From NCBI GenBank assembly GCA_027037025.1, contig JALWBS010000172.1:1-5529 (forward strand): a stretch of DNA of 5,529 bases, in the 5' to 3' direction. A program made the position numbers and the translations under genes. This document shows, piece by piece, positions 5,073 to 5,529 of the stretch; the first letter of the stretch is position 1, and the number at the start of each line of letters is the position of its first letter. The DNA is from Desulfurococcales archaeon. Lineage in GTDB: Archaea; Thermoproteota; Thermoprotei_A; Sulfolobales; Ignisphaeraceae. The notes under the pieces are model-generated. The model did not search any database. It worked only from the letters and a program-made list of their open reading frames with translations, and was not told the origin of the DNA.

Positions 5073-5428
5073 CGAGCCCTAATCCTCCTTATCTTCACAC
5101 CCAGCTCCTTGCAGCGGGAATACGCCTCATCACCAAGCTTCGGCCCGTTTCCGTAGAGGACGAGTATTGGCTTGGCCTTTACGAGCTTCGCCTTCTGCAC
5201 AAGGTTCTCGATCACGGAAATAGGAACTTCTCTGGGTTCGTTGAATACCTCGACAACGTACTTCTCTCCATCTTTGTACACGAGAATGTGTATCGGACCG
5301 AACCGTGTAGGGTGATTTATCCTCACGTGCGCCCCAGCTTCTAGGTACCTCGACGCTACCTCACCAACTACCCCGTACTTCTCCCTGAATACGCGCTGAA
5401 GCAATCTGATTCTTGGTAGGGCCACCAC
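5069..5428 (-). CDS. Conserved-looking hypothetical protein resembling a PD-(D/E)XK/Hjc-like nuclease fold, likely degenerate
   Basis: No assigned family is recognised with certainty. The protein has 119 residues from GTG 5428, or 118 from GTG 5425, which is better spaced (seven bases) behind AGGTGA at 5437-5432. The layout resembles small archaeal nucleases: a helix with GEVASRYLE (22-30), strand GPIHILVYKDG (44-54), strand KYVVEVFNE (56-64). A long helix (about 68-83), strand AKPILVLYG (85-93) and a last strand VKIRRIRA follow. In active PD-(D/E)XK enzymes the second strand would carry Asp and the third E-x-K. Here the positions read His47 and E60-V-F62, so metal-dependent cleavage looks lost or altered. 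A nucleic-acid-binding role is inferred only from fold resemblance and the basic C-terminus (KIRRIRAR). It is convergent with the alkyltransferase gene. There are no membrane segments. Confidence 0.75.
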   Translation of the reverse strand: MVALPRIRLLQRVFREKYGVVGEVASRYLEAGAHVRINHPTRFGPIHILVYKDGEKYVVEVFNEPREVPISVIENLVQKAKLVKAKPILVLYGNGPKLGDEAYSRCKELGVKIRRIRAR

Positions 5429-5446
5429 GTACTCACCTAGCTCGGT

Positions 5447-5529
5447 ATGTTCTGGATTGGGTTCTTAAGCTTCAAATCGCTGCTAACCTACTGTGCTGAG
5501 GAGGATCAAAGGTTCGAGTTCATGGAGCG
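5447..5529 (+). CDS. Possible 5' end of a plus-strand gene at the window edge
   Basis: An open frame runs from ATG 5447 to the edge (27 full codons), reading MFWIGFLSFK and later AEEDQRFEF. Against it, there is no ribosome binding site before the ATG and no TATA box in the 18 bases separating it from the divergent start at 5428. A minus-strand frame through the same bases (reading LHELEPLILLSTVG to a TAG) looks about equally protein-like and could be the end of an upstream operon gene. Only one of the two, or neither, can be real. Confidence 0.2.
   Translation, partial: MFWIGFLSFKSLLTYCAEEDQRFEFME

Noticed and set aside
5057..5344. Plus-strand frame opposite the nuclease-like gene
   Set aside because: The minus frame has regular secondary-structure pattern and a ribosome site; the plus frame has neither.
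1..5529. Search for tRNA, rRNA, CRISPR repeats, insertion sequences and attachment sites
   Set aside because: No spaced direct repeats, terminal inverted repeats, transposase frames or tRNA-like cloverleaf segments were seen by eye on either strand.

Overview
The window looks like chromosomal DNA of a thermophilic archaeon, most likely a member of the Thermoproteota (crenarchaeal side). This rests on the gene set (four-subunit ferredoxin-dependent 2-oxoacid oxidoreductase, archaeal Mrp/Nbp35 ATPase, single-domain Ogt-type methyltransferase, archaeal purine nucleoside phosphorylase). It also rests on TATA-like boxes about 25 bases ahead of predicted starts, GGTG-type ribosome binding sites, and frequent TTG/GTG starts. 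No species is claimed. Gene density is very high and no gap without a gene reaches 300 bases.

Region 1 (1-3036, minus strand) is one tight operon, read right to left: korD (ferredoxin subunit), korA, korB, korC, then the first third of a purine nucleoside/MTA phosphorylase gene cut by the left edge. KorA, KorB, KorC and KorD would form a 2-oxoglutarate:ferredoxin oxidoreductase that uses TPP, CoA and iron-sulfur clusters to make succinyl-CoA, CO2 and reduced ferredoxin. The korD reading frame carries both [4Fe-4S] motifs but has no ATG, GTG or TTG start. Region 2 (about 3037-3144) is a divergent promoter region with a TATA-like box for each direction and a small imperfect palindrome.

Region 3 (3145-4240, plus strand) holds an Mrp/Nbp35-type iron-sulfur cluster carrier ATPase whose 3' end overlaps an acylphosphatase gene by 17 bases. 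Mrp beside the Fe-S-rich Kor operon makes sense as cofactor supply. Region 4 (4231-5026) has a small winged-helix-like protein (minus) divergent from an O6-alkylguanine-DNA alkyltransferase (plus). Between them lie an AT-rich TATA element and a 20-bp near-perfect palindrome, TTTCGCATAGCTATGCCAAA. This is the most suggestive regulatory structure in the window: the winged-helix protein may control itself and the repair gene.

Region 5 (5027-5529) has a convergent hairpin and a minus-strand gene for a protein resembling a PD-(D/E)XK/Hjc-like nuclease fold with degenerate catalytic positions. Its last 100 bases hold only an ambiguous partial frame. No RNA genes, CRISPR arrays or mobile elements were seen. 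Most of the window is ordinary archaeal housekeeping; the unusual points are the korD start and the wHTH/ogt operator.
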